A DNA stretch of 64,000 nucleotides from Mycteria americana (Eukaryota > Chordata > Aves > Ciconiiformes > Ciconiidae), in NCBI RefSeq assembly GCF_035582795.1, contig NC_134370.1:41837501-41901500 (forward strand), given 5' to 3'. Shown piece by piece: positions 52,501 to 61,612 of this stretch. Both the position numbers and the translations under genes were made by a program. Positions within the stretch are counted from its first letter, which is position 1, and each line of letters starts with the position of its first letter. The notes under the pieces were generated by a model. That model saw only the letters and a program-made list of their open reading frames with translations. It had not been told where the DNA came from and made no database searches.

Positions 52501-53317
52501 CTTTCAGACAAACCAGCCCCAAATGATGTTTGTTTTCCCAGTGATTCATTTTAAATCAGCAAAGCTAACATTTTCCCATGGAAAATTTTGAAGTGTTGAA
52601 ACCACATTTTCCATTAAAAACTGATGGGAAAAAACATCCAGTTTACTAAATATTTTCTCCCCAATATTGCATAGATGGAGTTTCCCTCCTCTCTAACGTG
52701 GCTGTCCTGAATTGCATGTATTTCGACTGTGAAGGGTATCAGAGCTATATTTTCTCTATGAAACGTGCCCACATTTCCCCTATATTACTTCATTTTCTTG
52801 CCCTCCTCATGTCATGCATGGGAGGACGTGTACAGGGCACCATTAACACCCTCTTAGATCAGAAATAATCGAAGCCTAAGGAAAAAATATTCAACAGAGA
52901 GGGGCATTTTTCAAGCAGCATGTTTAACAAATAATAGGTGAGAAAATGCATTAATTTTCCAGCTTTTTTTTATTACCTTTAACGTGGAGAAAACACATGC
53001 CAGAAATTACCTATTTAATTTAATTAGATTATTCCCATTAACAAACTCATTGCTCCTTCCGTCATTCCCATCGACAGCAAAGTCTTCCCATCAAAACTAT
53101 CCAGTGATGGTGAGTTTTTAATGTCTTTTCATTAATCTGCATTTTTTCCCTCCTTTCTCCTGCAGGATATACCATTGCTAACACAGCTGCTACTGTCACA
53201 GCCGCTCAGCTCAAACAAGCAGTAACTATGGGACAAGATTTAGCGACATACGCAGCCTACGAAGCCTACCCTGCCTTTGCAGTCGCTGCACGCAGTGATG
53301 GCTACGGAGCATTTTAA
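32268..53317 (+). CDS. A1CF: A1CF, APOBEC1 complementation factor (11 coding exons, complete)
   Basis: This is an hnRNP-type RNA-binding protein. In mammals it docks the cytidine deaminase APOBEC1 on apoB mRNA and also influences splicing in liver and kidney; it shuttles between nucleus and cytoplasm. The spliced CDS is 32268-32366, 35867-36001, 36189-36319, 37799-38037, 40992-41156, 44628-44725, 45601-45871, 47384-47592, 49901-50037, 50682-50815 and 53166-53317. That is 1770 nt, or 589 residues plus stop, against about 586-594 in mammals. Every junction is GT-AG and keeps frame. RRM1 spans about 56-134 (RNP2 IFIGKL 58-63, RNP1 RGYAFVTF 96-103). RRM2 spans about 136-218 (LFVGGI 138-143, RGFAFVEY 179-186). 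RRM3 spans about 231-303 (LYVRNL 233-238, DYAFVHF 267-273). An RG-rich segment lies at 393-410 and a dsRNA-binding-like domain at about 445-520. The start [10 protein letters not shown] matches the family N-terminus and the end DGYGAF matches its C-terminus. No disabling change is seen. The paralogue RBM47 is the main alternative, but the family-specific C-terminus favours A1CF. Confidence 0.97.
33418..33443 (+). repeat. C-rich tract in A1CF intron 1
   Basis: A run of C interrupted once by G (CCCCGCCCCC and onwards). It is the third long C/G homopolymer in the window. Confidence 0.9.
34316..34645 (+). repeat. GGAA/GAAA/GA purine microsatellite in A1CF intron 1
   Basis: About 330 nt of nearly pure A/G on the sense strand. 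A block of GGAA units (about 34356-34475) is followed by AAAG/GAGA mixed units, then a GAAA run (about 34560-34608) and GGAA again. Long open frames on both strands here, which translate to Glu/Lys/Arg or Phe/Leu/Ser repeats, are artefacts of the repeat. Such polypurine tracts can form triplex DNA and are length-unstable. Confidence 0.95.
35867..36001 (+). CDS. A1CF: A1CF coding exon 2 (start of RRM1)
   Basis: Encodes residues 34-78. A Gly/Pro-rich linker ([12 protein letters not shown]) is followed by the first strand of RRM1 with RNP2 IFIGKL. The acceptor is TGGCAG|GAAAAT and the donor AAA|GTAAGA, phase 0 at both ends. The intron after it is only 187 nt. If retained, it adds VRLYGV and then a stop, truncating the protein inside RRM1. 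Confidence 0.96.
36189..36319 (+). CDS. A1CF: A1CF coding exon 3 (rest of RRM1)
   Basis: Encodes residues 79-121 plus two bases of Arg122. It contains RNP1 RGYAFVTF and the last helix of RRM1 ([11 protein letters not shown]). The acceptor is ATTTGCAG|ATTGG and the donor TTAG|GTAAGC. It leaves in phase 2. Confidence 0.96.
36320..37798 (+). other. A1CF: A1CF intron 3 (1.5 kb)
   Basis: GT-AG intron with no recognisable repeat, exon or RNA gene. Confidence 0.85.
37799..38037 (+). CDS. A1CF: A1CF coding exon 4 (RRM2)
   Basis: Encodes the last base of Arg122, then residues 123-201, then the first base of Gly202. It holds nearly all of RRM2, with RNP2 LFVGGI and RNP1 RGFAFVEY and the family-typical [15 protein letters not shown] between them. 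The acceptor is ATACTCAG|GAATG and the donor CCCAG|GTTAGT. Confidence 0.96.
38038..40991 (+). other. A1CF: A1CF intron 4 (3.0 kb)
   Basis: GT-AG intron. I see nothing in it beyond AT-rich unique sequence. Confidence 0.85.
40992..41156 (+). CDS. A1CF: A1CF coding exon 5 (RRM2-RRM3 linker and start of RRM3)
   Basis: Encodes the last two bases of Gly202, residues 203-256, and the first base of Gly257. It includes the linker [16 protein letters not shown] and RNP2 LYVRNL of RRM3. The acceptor TTTAAAG|GAAGG has a weak polypyrimidine tract, but it is the only AG nearby that keeps frame. The donor is CCAG|GTAGGA. Confidence 0.95.
41157..44627 (+). other. A1CF: A1CF intron 5 (3.5 kb)
   Basis: GT-AG intron. 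It holds one CR1-like fragment (about 43814-44040). An open frame at 42759-43115 has no recognised similarity and no splice logic. Confidence 0.85.
43814..44040 (-). mobile_element. CR1-like retroposon fragment in A1CF intron 5
   Basis: Begins ATCATAGAGG, similar to the reverse complement of the CR1 terminal ATTCTATGAT repeats. It continues with CAGGCTGGAGGCACCAGG, CTGCAGCAGGCTGATTGG and GGGATGGGGATCCCCC, and ends near GGCTGTTTCTTAGGGCC. It is antisense to A1CF. Confidence 0.75.
44628..44725 (+). CDS. A1CF: A1CF coding exon 6 (RNP1 of RRM3)
   Basis: Completes Gly257 and encodes residues 258-289, including RRM3 RNP1 DYAFVHF and the helix [15 protein letters not shown]. The acceptor is TTTTCTGCAG|GTGCAG and the donor GGAAG|GTAAAG. 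It ends in phase 0. Confidence 0.95.
44726..45600 (+). other. A1CF: A1CF intron 6 (875 nt)
   Basis: GT-AG intron. Its 3' part from 45157 is open in the frame of the next exon, but the intron length is not a multiple of three, so retention would not keep the A1CF frame from exon 6. Confidence 0.85.
45601..45871 (+). CDS. A1CF: A1CF coding exon 7 (end of RRM3 and Tyr/Pro-rich region)
   Basis: Encodes residues 290-379 and the first base of Glu380. It finishes RRM3 ([14 protein letters not shown]) and continues into the YTRGTGGRG segment and a Tyr/Ala/Pro-rich stretch ([16 protein letters not shown]). In mammals this general region carries auxiliary and nuclear-localisation activity. The acceptor is TGTGAAG|ATGCTG and the donor CCGAG|GTAACT. 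Upstream intron sequence is open in the same frame from 45157, but that extension is 875-nt intron DNA that does not join exon 6 in frame. Confidence 0.94.
45872..47383 (+). other. A1CF: A1CF intron 7 (1.5 kb)
   Basis: GT-AG intron ending at the first of the two tandem acceptors. No other feature is recognised. Confidence 0.85.
47384..47407 (+). promoter_or_regulatory. A1CF: Alternatively spliced 24-nt segment between tandem 3' splice sites
   Basis: Two AG acceptors lie 24 nt apart (TAG ending at 47383 and TAG ending at 47407). The first gives E380-V387 (EIYMNVPV) and the second deletes exactly those eight residues without changing frame. Mammalian A1CF has the same eight-residue long/short isoform difference (ACF65/ACF64), so the choice appears to be kept here. 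Usage in this species is inferred, not observed. Confidence 0.8.
47384..47592 (+). CDS. A1CF: A1CF coding exon 8 (RG-rich region, tandem acceptor)
   Basis: Using the first acceptor (TTCCTAG|AAATT) it completes Glu380 and encodes residues 381-449. A second in-frame acceptor, CCTGTAG|GGGCT, lies 24 nt further in. Using it removes exactly residues 380-387 (EIYMNVPV) and rebuilds the codon for Gly. The rest encodes the RG-rich segment ([15 protein letters not shown]) and the [15 protein letters not shown] block. The donor is CTCAG|GTACGT, phase 0. Confidence 0.95.
47593..49900 (+). other. A1CF: A1CF intron 8 (2.3 kb)
   Basis: GT-AG intron holding a short C-run near 48331 and a CR1-like remnant at about 49019-49095. 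Confidence 0.85.
49019..49095 (-). mobile_element. CR1-like remnant in A1CF intron 8
   Basis: A short piece with GGTGGAGGCACACAGGGG, then GGTCCAACCCAGCTGGCAG and GGCCAACATCGC, matching the first third of the other copies. Antisense to A1CF. Confidence 0.6.
49901..50037 (+). CDS. A1CF: A1CF coding exon 9 (dsRNA-binding-like domain)
   Basis: Encodes residues 450-494 and two bases of Ile495. It contains [18 protein letters not shown] and the KITIPAL strand, the core of the C-terminal dsRBD-like fold shared by A1CF, RBM46 and RBM47. The acceptor is CCCTTCTAG|ATCTT and the donor ACGAT|GTATGT. Confidence 0.95.
50682..50815 (+). CDS. A1CF: A1CF coding exon 10
   Basis: Completes Ile495 (ATA), encodes residues 496-539 and gives the first base of Gly540. 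It includes [20 protein letters not shown], the end of the dsRBD-like domain, and [21 protein letters not shown]. The segment after GIPTEG looks shorter than the Ala-rich run I recall from the human protein. The acceptor is ACTCACAG|ACATC and the donor TCCAG|GTATGG. Confidence 0.94.
50816..53165 (+). other. A1CF: A1CF intron 10 (2.35 kb)
   Basis: GT-AG intron holding a CR1-like fragment (about 51039-51230). The rest is unassigned. Confidence 0.85.
51039..51230 (-). mobile_element. CR1-like retroposon fragment in A1CF intron 10
   Basis: Starts CATAGAGCAACTCAGGCTGG and continues through the ACAGCAGGTTGCTTGGGGC and AAGGATGGGGATCCCCCAC blocks. Antisense to A1CF. Confidence 0.75.
53166..53317 (+). 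CDS. A1CF: A1CF coding exon 11 (C-terminus and stop)
   Basis: Completes Gly540 and encodes residues 541-589 and the stop TAA at 53315-53317. The Ala/Thr-rich tail ([31 protein letters not shown]) ends in DGYGAF, the family terminus. The acceptor is CTCCTGCAG|GATAT. The 3' UTR follows without a break. Confidence 0.95.
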
Positions 53318-53501
53318 TCCTGTCTTTAATCGAGTTCCCTTAAATTGAGCACAGGCAGGGGAAAAAAAAAATCTCAGTCTGGTAATTCTTACACCCTCAT
53401 GATTTTAAACTAATCTGTCACCTAAAGTTAGATTTTAGTCGAAGTTTCATTCTTGTAGTTCTTCAGTTTCATAACAGGATATTGGAGGGGGCGAAAGGAG
53501 A

Positions 53502-53507
53502 AATAAA
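53502..53507 (+). terminator. A1CF: Candidate proximal A1CF poly(A) signal
   Basis: AATAAA followed by an A-run lies 185 nt after the A1CF stop. A GT-rich tract starts about 75 nt later, further than usual for a downstream element. Human A1CF has a much longer 3' UTR, so distal sites are at least as likely; AATAAA also occurs at 58360, 58501 and 58805, and ATTAAA at 55625. Confidence 0.3.
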
Positions 53508-53577
53508 AAAAAAATTGCTCAAAATCAGTTTTTCACACTAGAAAGCAAAATCTCAGCCCAGAAAAAAGTGGTTCTCA

Positions 53578-53605
53578 GGTGTGTGTATATATATACGTAT
53601 ATATA

Positions 53606-53639
<34 letters not shown>

Positions 53640-53692
53640 CACACACACTGCATTGTGTGTGTATATAAACACACACACCATTGTGTGTGTGT
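53578..53692. repeat. TG/TA/CA compound microsatellite with nested palindromes
   Basis: Alternating TG, TA and CA runs form a perfect 36-bp palindrome at 53613-53648, with a GT arm, an AT centre and an AC arm. A near-palindromic GT-TATATAA-AC block at about 53654-53678 and another GT run follow. The repeat starts 261 nt after the A1CF stop, so it may be transcribed in the 3' UTR. It contains TGTATATA strings that resemble Pumilio sites, but these may be incidental to the repeat. Confidence 0.9.
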
Positions 53693-56600
53693 TTACAAGC
53701 AACAACCTGTGCTGAAAAGAGTTGGTCCTGTGGACATTGTGACATGGGACAGGGGAAGGATGGGGTGTCTCCAGCAAGCCCCTCCGTGCATCAGGAGTTC
53801 TCCTCCATTCACCTCAAAATTTCTCAAGCCAGGCAGAGCAGCCGGTAAAATGAAAGGCTACCCTTTGGCCATGCAGAGGTCTCCAATTTGCCTCTTACTG
53901 CCTCCAAGCATCCTGTGCCACCAGCACTGTGGGGATGTGTTCAGGCATCTCAGGCCTCTTTTAAATTTACTCTGGCACAGCCAAGGAAAAAAGACATTTA
54001 TCATAAAAGTGTCTGCCCAGCCTAACAGGCTAGTTTGCATGTTCTTGAACGCTAATTGATTTTTAAAGCAGGAGGCAAGCATTCAGCAGAGTTTTCCCTC
54101 TTACTTTGCTACTTCCGAGCCATACCTACAAGTCACAAAACAGCAAATAATGGCATATTTTTTTCTACCTCCCATCAAACGGCACATTCAGTGAAAGACA
54201 GGAAAACTTTTAGGACTATTAAGGTTGAGGACCAGAAAAGTGCTATTCATTAGGGTCAATTCACTACTTAATTAGAGCACAAGAGCTCACAGCCATGGCC
54301 CAGTAATAACAGGCACCTCTACAGGAATAGAATTATATACAAGGAACCTTTTTGACAGGATGGAAAGAGCCTTGCCTGGCTATCAGTGCTGCTTTACACA
54401 TTAAAGCAAGGCTGCTGGCTGCTGCAATTCTTGCAAAAATTAATTTAGTGGAAGAGGGTTCATATCAACAGTAAAGGCGCCTCTTGTTTTGGAGAGCACA
54501 GGTGTTGGTGTTGTGTTTGAATACTTTGGGGATGCTGAGAGCATCCTTTGGTTTACAGCAGGAGGGCATTATCCATTTATTTTTGCCATCGGATTGAGGC
54601 AGGAGTAAGAATGCTCTAGAGATATAGGAGAAATCCAGTGTTAGATAGCTACAGCACACATGTTAATTCTATATAATATATCCTATACAGTAATGCATAC
54701 TAAGAAAACTTGACTCTGCTCAGTCTAGGACCAAAAAAACCCCATTTTGGGTGGAGAATTTACAACCGGGTTGGTGATGCCCATCAATTCCAATAGATCT
54801 GGCCCCAGATTTGTGGTCCAGTCTAGATGATGCAATGTGGTACCATGCATGCTGTTTCAAGCAGAGCTTTTCCATGCATCCCCAAAGCTGTACAAAGCAT
54901 GATGGTCTGTGACAAGATGTTGACTACCAGAAGCTAAGTGTTTTCTATTCTCATGCTTTGGCTGACTCGATTCCACTCTAGGAAAGGAACAAAAAACACA
55001 TAAGCTGTATAGTCTGTGGTCCTATTAGACCCTTTCTATTTATAAAGTAGCTCATTAGGGTGATCCTAAAGGTATTACAAGCCCTCTGTGGTTGCTTTTC
55101 GGCATGCTTGGCTTCGCAGAAAACCTGTTCACAGAGGGCGAAATAACCAAGTGTTATGGGTATCGTGGCTTTATTTTCTCTTCTGTCTATGTCTTTTAAG
55201 TCGTGTTTGACTGCTAACAAGTAACATATCCATGCGTGTCTCTCTCTCTCTAAAAGACTACTGTTGGCAGAAAGTGTTTCTCACTTTCCACGTTCAGTAA
55301 CTTTAGTCTGCTTTTTCAGCTATTTATATAAGTTCAGACAGATGTCAAAGAAAAGGGTAAGAAGCAGTATTAAAAAGTGTGTGCATGAAGCACTTATTTT
55401 TGTACGCGTAGTACAATATTTGTATAGAGTTTTAACACTATGAAGTGTAGCGAAAAATCACACTATCCATTTACTGAAGGACAATCATGTATGTTTAAGC
55501 AGAATGAAGAGAAAATGACATCTCAATCATCCATTACAAGGAAATTATAACCGGGATTAAATTCTGTGAAGCAAGTCTGTAATTCTAGAGTAATCCAAGG
55601 ACATTAACTGGACTTTGAAATATCATTAAAACTTTTTAAATCTACATACATGCCTCAGTCCTTTTATACCCCAAGTTTCATCTGAAAGGGTCATCCCGTG
55701 CATGGTAAATAAGAGCACACTTTGCTCTGTAGGGATTGATTTGAGGTCAGACAGGCAAGATCACAAGCTGCTTGGCAATGCCGAGAGTGTTTTCCACATG
55801 CATTTGGTGACACTTGGCATGCACATGCAGCAGAAAATCAGCAGTGTTATACTTTTGTACTTTTAAGTAAAAAATCAAAGGGTTAGGGTTTTTTCCCACC
55901 ACCTCTTTGGCCAATATTTATTTATCTGTCAACGCTGCAGGAATCACTTTTGCTAGAGATTTATTACAGTGGTAATACCTTTGTTCCTTGCCTGATCCCA
56001 ATGGAGATGTCTCAGAGGCGATATCAATAGCAAAACAGCAAAAAGTAAAAAATAAGGGGGTAGGTGGGGCGATACATGATTTAGGGCTGTGAGGGATTGG
56101 TCCCACCTTGGGAAGAGCCTGTTGCTAGGTGGCCGATAGGTAAATCAGCTACAGCCCTGGTCGTTTTAAGATGAGGACCTCCTACTTGGAACACCATCAT
56201 AGTGAAATGACTGAGCAATAGCAATTCCTGCTTCCATGCCCAGTACAAGGGGTTCTGGTTTTGCACCTTTCCAGAGAGATCCTGAGCCCAAGAAATGGGG
56301 GGAAGATCTGGTACCTTGCTACTGATAGCACACAGCACTCAACCAAAGGTCTCTCTACCAAGCTAAAAGAGATTTTGCCAAAATAGCGTGACATTGTTCT
56401 TACAGACTTACAAAGAGGTCAGCTGTATTCTGGGCTTTAGCAAGAACAGAAGTTCTGCCAGCTCTATTATTTTACCTCATTAGCTTTTCCTAATGTCCTG
56501 CTTTCGTTTTCTTTGAAATCAGGGGAATGGCAGAATTTGCTTTTGTGCTTTAATGTTTTACCTCTCAGAGAACTGAGATTCCCTCTTTGCTCAGCAGCAG

Positions 56601-59600
56601 CTGGCTGATCACTTTTGGAGAGCAAGAATGATTTTTCAAGAAATCTCAAACCCACAACCCAACTTAAAAAACATTATTTCCCATTTGTAAAGATGTGAGT
56701 TCCCAGTGGATAGCAAGACAAAGCCAAAAACCATATCCATCCTCCACGAACAAGTCCAAGACATGTTTGAGCTGTAAGTGATGAAAATATCAATGGCCCA
56801 GAAAAATCAGCAGATGGCCACATATTTGGCTTCTTGCAGGGCAGGAGGTATAAAAACTGCATTTTCCTTCTCCCTTCTTCCAGCCAGACCTTTCCTGGAG
56901 GTCTCTACAGCACAGGGCCTCACATCAGAGGTGCAAAAATGAGAATAAAATATGTCTGAGGATTACACAACAACTCCACCTTTGGAGCTGGATAGACCCT
57001 AAAACATCCCACCTGGAAACTATCTATCTCCCACATCCCTCTGAAACCCCCTCTAGAAGTCCATGGGACAAGGTCTTCAGTGACTTTCAAGGGAAGTTGC
57101 TTTATCTTTGAGCTTGTATGGCTCCCTTTTCCCACTAGCCCAGCTAAATCTCCCATAGACCATCTCATCTCCCGATCACATACATACCTGGCTTTCCCTT
57201 TTTTGGGAAAAAAATAAGCCCTTTGAAGGGTGACATTCCAGTCAGGAACCACAAATCACTGCTGTTCACTAGCTGCCTGAGGGTCAGCCTGGCCCCAGTG
57301 CTTCTCATGGTACTCTCATGGGATGCTCCTTTCTTTCAAGGACTGGAAATTATTGTGTCACCCCAAAACCTTGGTCTCGGCTAAAATTGCAATTCTCAGC
57401 TGCCCTTTGTTAAGGGGCTTAGACAGCCCCTACCTACCAACCCCTCTCCTTTGGGGGGTGCTTGGGGTGGGCTGCTCTCTCCCTGGAGATTCCCTGCCAC
57501 ATTGAACTCCTCTCCATGCCCAGCAACTTGTCCTGGCCTGGCTCCAGCTACCTGCGGGAGGTGGGGACTGTGCACATCCAGATTTGGGACTGGTCAAGGG
57601 AAACACTGGAAGAGTGATGTTCCTTGGTCTCCAGACCCACCTCGTGCATATGCAGCCCCAGTTGTGAAGATGTTAAAAAGCAGATAGCCACTGGTGGACC
57701 TGTAGGTAGGTTGCACACAAATATCCTCTGTGGGATGCATGCAAACACCACCAGACAACCACAGGATCAGACAGATCCTTAAAGCCTGCATCAAAGCCCA
57801 GAGACAGCAGAGGGATTGTCCCCTTTCCCCCCGGTGCCTCAGGCCAGATCCTAATTTAGCATCTCTTCTGCAGCTCTAAATACTGTTGGTAAATTCGGGA
57901 GAGATAAGATATTGCACAGGAGGAAAGTTGTGGCATGGTCAAGTTTTGCAAAGGAGCTCTGCGAGATGGCTCAGCCTGTGGACACAAACAAGTTTCTCAA
58001 GTTCATACTAGTTTACGTCCCATGATAAAAAAAAAGAAGGTGGAGTTTTGCTTGCCTCTCAAGCACGTATGCAAGGCACAAATGGCTATACATTGAAGGA
58101 GAGCAGCCCGAGAGAGGGAAGAGCAACTGTGATGAATAATGCTAAATTTAACAACTGGCAAGTTGCCCAAATTCCTGAAAAATTTTTCTAGGCTTTGGCT
58201 CTGTTCAGCAGCAAGCTTGTTCTCATGTAAAACGGCACTGGCACCTAGCGGCTGCTGGATTCAACCACAGCACTCCGAAACGGCGTGCAGGTAGGAGGGA
58301 AGGGCTGTTTGTCACTGTACGCCAACAGTAGATGACAGCCATAATGCTATTAAAGAGCAAATAAAACAAAGGGCTTCTCTCAACAGCCTTTCTCACACTG
58401 TGGTGCTCAGAGCTGCTGAATTTTCTAGACACAAAAAACTACGAAAAGTTCCAAAAAAAACTCCACAAAAACTTCAAAAAGACTGTGCCTACCGGTGACG
58501 AATAAATAGATAAGCCTGCTACGAGGTGTTTCACAAGGGGACCTGTTCTGGGGCACCGGTGGGACTCTCCAGATACCTTAATTCTGGCTCTCAACACCTC
58601 TTCTCCCATGAGAAACACCAGCTTCCTAAAAACACTCTTTTGGGGTCAGATGCTCATGTTTTAGCAGGTAAATCTTACCCATGAGCATTTTAACTGTGCA
58701 ATTCAATTTTGCTTGCATAAATATGTTCAGTACCAGCATTACTTAAAAAAAAATCCACAGTTAGTCTAATGCAATAATACAAACAAAATTACCTGAAACA
58801 ATCAAATAAAACATCTCTGTGTTGCCTGAGAAAGAATGAACCACTATTTCCTTTTTCCCAATGTATTTCTTTTAGAAAAGAGGAGCACTCCCGTGCAATT
58901 TATTCTAGTTTACACAGTGTAAGAAAAACAGCAACTAGAGAGAGAGTGACTGTTATACTGGGATTCATTAGGCAGCACCATTTTCAGACCAGAAAGCAGC
59001 TCCCACGTTTCATAAAGATGATCTGACCTTGTTTTAAGGGGCTGCAATGTGTTTTACCATGCACGATCCTGCATGAAAACATGAGCAAATTGGGAAAAAC
59101 TTGGCAAGAAACTTTCTGGATCATTTTGCAAGTTGAGCATTGCTGCACTGATCAAGCCTGTCCCATGGCACAGTGGGATGCTGGAGCAGCATCCTCTGCT
59201 GCTGCCTGTATCCTGTGGATGCCACTGCTGCTATCAGAGCAATTTTGCTGACAAGAGCAGGGCAGATGGGCCGGCTGGGTGAGTTATTAGGAAAGGACAT
59301 TAAGAGCATCTTCAGGGATTTGATTCCCAGTGTTGTTCTTCCAAAGCTCTCTCTTTCCTGACTCAATACTGTGATTGCTTTGAGCTTCTCCAGATAGGGA
59401 TCTCTGAGACTGATTGTACCTGGTTTAAAATTAATAATTCATTCTTTCCTACTGATTTTAAAGGGAGGCAAAATTATTTGACTGACAATTCTCTGAAGAA
59501 TTAAAGAAATTGCATACAAAATTGGTACACATTGTTGGAGCTTATTAAACATTTACAATTGTTTAGCTGTAAGACACTACAAGAATCCTAAATCCAGATC

Positions 59601-61304
59601 TGAAAGGCATATTTTCTTCTCCCTGTGGCTCCCAGATCTACCACTTACAGAGGCTGGAAGAGACTTGGGGACTGCAGAGCCATCCCTGCTTACGGCACCC
59701 CATGGCAGCACTGGTGGGAGGCACCTCATGAGGGACCTGCCACCAGCACTGGGTCGAGATGGTCATGGCTTTGTCCAGCCAGCTCCTGAAACCCACAGGA
59801 GAAGATCCTCTACCTTTCTGGGGACCTTTCTCTGTTGAAACCCTTTCAGCCAACAGGTTTTTGGACTGTCCTTCTGCCCTTCAATGGTATCTTCATTCTG
59901 TGCTCTGATGAAAGCCTCCATTGATCTTTCACATGGGTTGGAGGGGCACCAAGAGCCCTTCCGGGGACCTACCGTAGGTGATTCGGGCTTTGGCCATCAG
60001 CTCTGGGCAGTCCTTCATCCAGCCAGAGCCTGCTCACCTTGTGTCCTTCCTGATGCTAAAATGAAGCAGGCTGAGGTCTGTTCAGAACTGCCTTACCTAC
60101 AGCTTTAATTCTCAAGTTCAGTTCTTACTGATTTCCATTTGCAGTATCTGAAATATAAACTTATTGCAATGAAGTCCAACCCTGCTCTGGTTGGATATCA
60201 GCTACCTTTTGCAAGCAGAGGCAGGTTCTCCCTCATGAACAGGTCCCTCTCAAAATCCCCATCCTGCATACGGCCCCTGGTGTAACCCCAGTGCCCTCCC
60301 ATGTCACCCTCCTATTGAAACCTGTGGCACATGTAAGCATCCTTATTTATGATCTTTTTTATGTTTCCCAAAGTGATATTTAGAGGGTAAAATCCCATCT
60401 GCTGCCCTTTGCTGTGGTTGGAGGCCTGGGCAGGAGCTTAACATAAGGACAAAAGGAGTGGACAAAGTCAGCCTCAAAGTCTTTCTCGCCCAGCATCCAG
60501 CCTCTGGACTGTGCCACAGATGCATGATGTCTTCAGGTCATAAAATCAGAGTAAACACATGTAGTCCTACCAGGGACTTGGTGGCCTCCAGCCCACCTGT
60601 AGTTTCTTGGGCAACTTGTAATTATTTGAGAGCTCTCAGAGGGCTTCTCTTCCAAAAACTTGCCCAGCATCCCTTGAAATGACACAAACCCACACGTGGT
60701 GGGCAGCACTGAGCCCACTTGGCACACTGGTCAGTTCAAAAGTGACATTTGTGAAAGAGAATAGCACAGTCTAGCAGGAAAAAACTGCCAACTGCTTCAA
60801 TATTTTATTTTGCGAGTGACTGACTTTCCTTTCCTTACTTGGGACCTCTGAGGTAGAACCCTATACAGCCACTCTCATCAGGCACCTGTGAAACTGAGAC
60901 CACTGATTTATGGAGAACTATGCACAATTCACTTCATATGACACTATTGCCCCCACCACTACCCGTAGTCTATGGTGGGTTTTAACTCAGAGAATGAATC
61001 CTCCAAATGCCCTAAACCAGAATAATTAAATGAAATAATATTCAAACGTTTCTGATGAGTATCTATCCTATTTATCCCTTTATCATGCTAAGATGTCAAC
61101 TTTGCACTTCAAGCACGATTGAGTCCTCTTCTCTTCTGATGCCTTGTGAATTCAGCAGTTCTTTCCAGTTTTATGGACTGGGCTCAATTTTATGGGCTAT
61201 TTTATGGTCTGGATTAGCTCCTGATATGCACTAATTCTCTCTGAGAGAGCCTATTCACAATCAACAAGCACTTGTTTAATGACTAAAGAAAAACAGTTAC
61301 ATGT

Positions 61305-61310
61305 TTTATT
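61305..61310 (-). terminator. ASAH2: Candidate ASAH2 poly(A) signal
   Basis: TTTATT on the + strand reads AATAAA on the - strand, about 300 nt past the ASAH2 stop. The position is reasonable for a short 3' UTR. No transcript evidence is available. Confidence 0.4.
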
Positions 61311-61612
61311 ACAGTAAGAATCAACTGCAATGAGATCTGGCCAGGACAGGAACTGCTTGAATGAGAATACATTGGACTAGTATTCTGGACATTGGACATT
61401 GGAATACATTGGAGACTGAATTGCAGGTTAAAGTCAAAACTTTGCAGGAAGTCGAGCTGTGGACAGCAAAGGATGACCAGCAGCACTCAAGGGACAGCAA
61501 TGATGTATAGAGTCATGTATGCCACAAAAAACCTCCCAGGTGTGCATTGTGAACATCGCAGATATCAAATCTACTGCTCAAAGGAAATAATTCCTTTAAT
61601 GAAGGAGATCAC

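Larger units (their letters stand above)
53318..61612 (+). other. Interval between the A1CF and ASAH2 stop codons (both 3' UTRs)
   Basis: No coding exon is recognisable in these 8.3 kb. The first part, to about 55.7 kb, is AT-rich with TTTGTAT- and ATTTA-like motifs and looks like a continuing A1CF 3' UTR. The last part before 61612 must hold the ASAH2 3' UTR. Open frames here are short, overlap on both strands and match nothing I know. Confidence 0.5.

Noticed and set aside
59636-59850. Possible additional CR1 remnant (CAGAGGCTGGAAGAGACTTG)
   Set aside because: It resembles a CR1 3' motif only over about 20 nt; the rest does not align with the other copies by eye, so it is not annotated.
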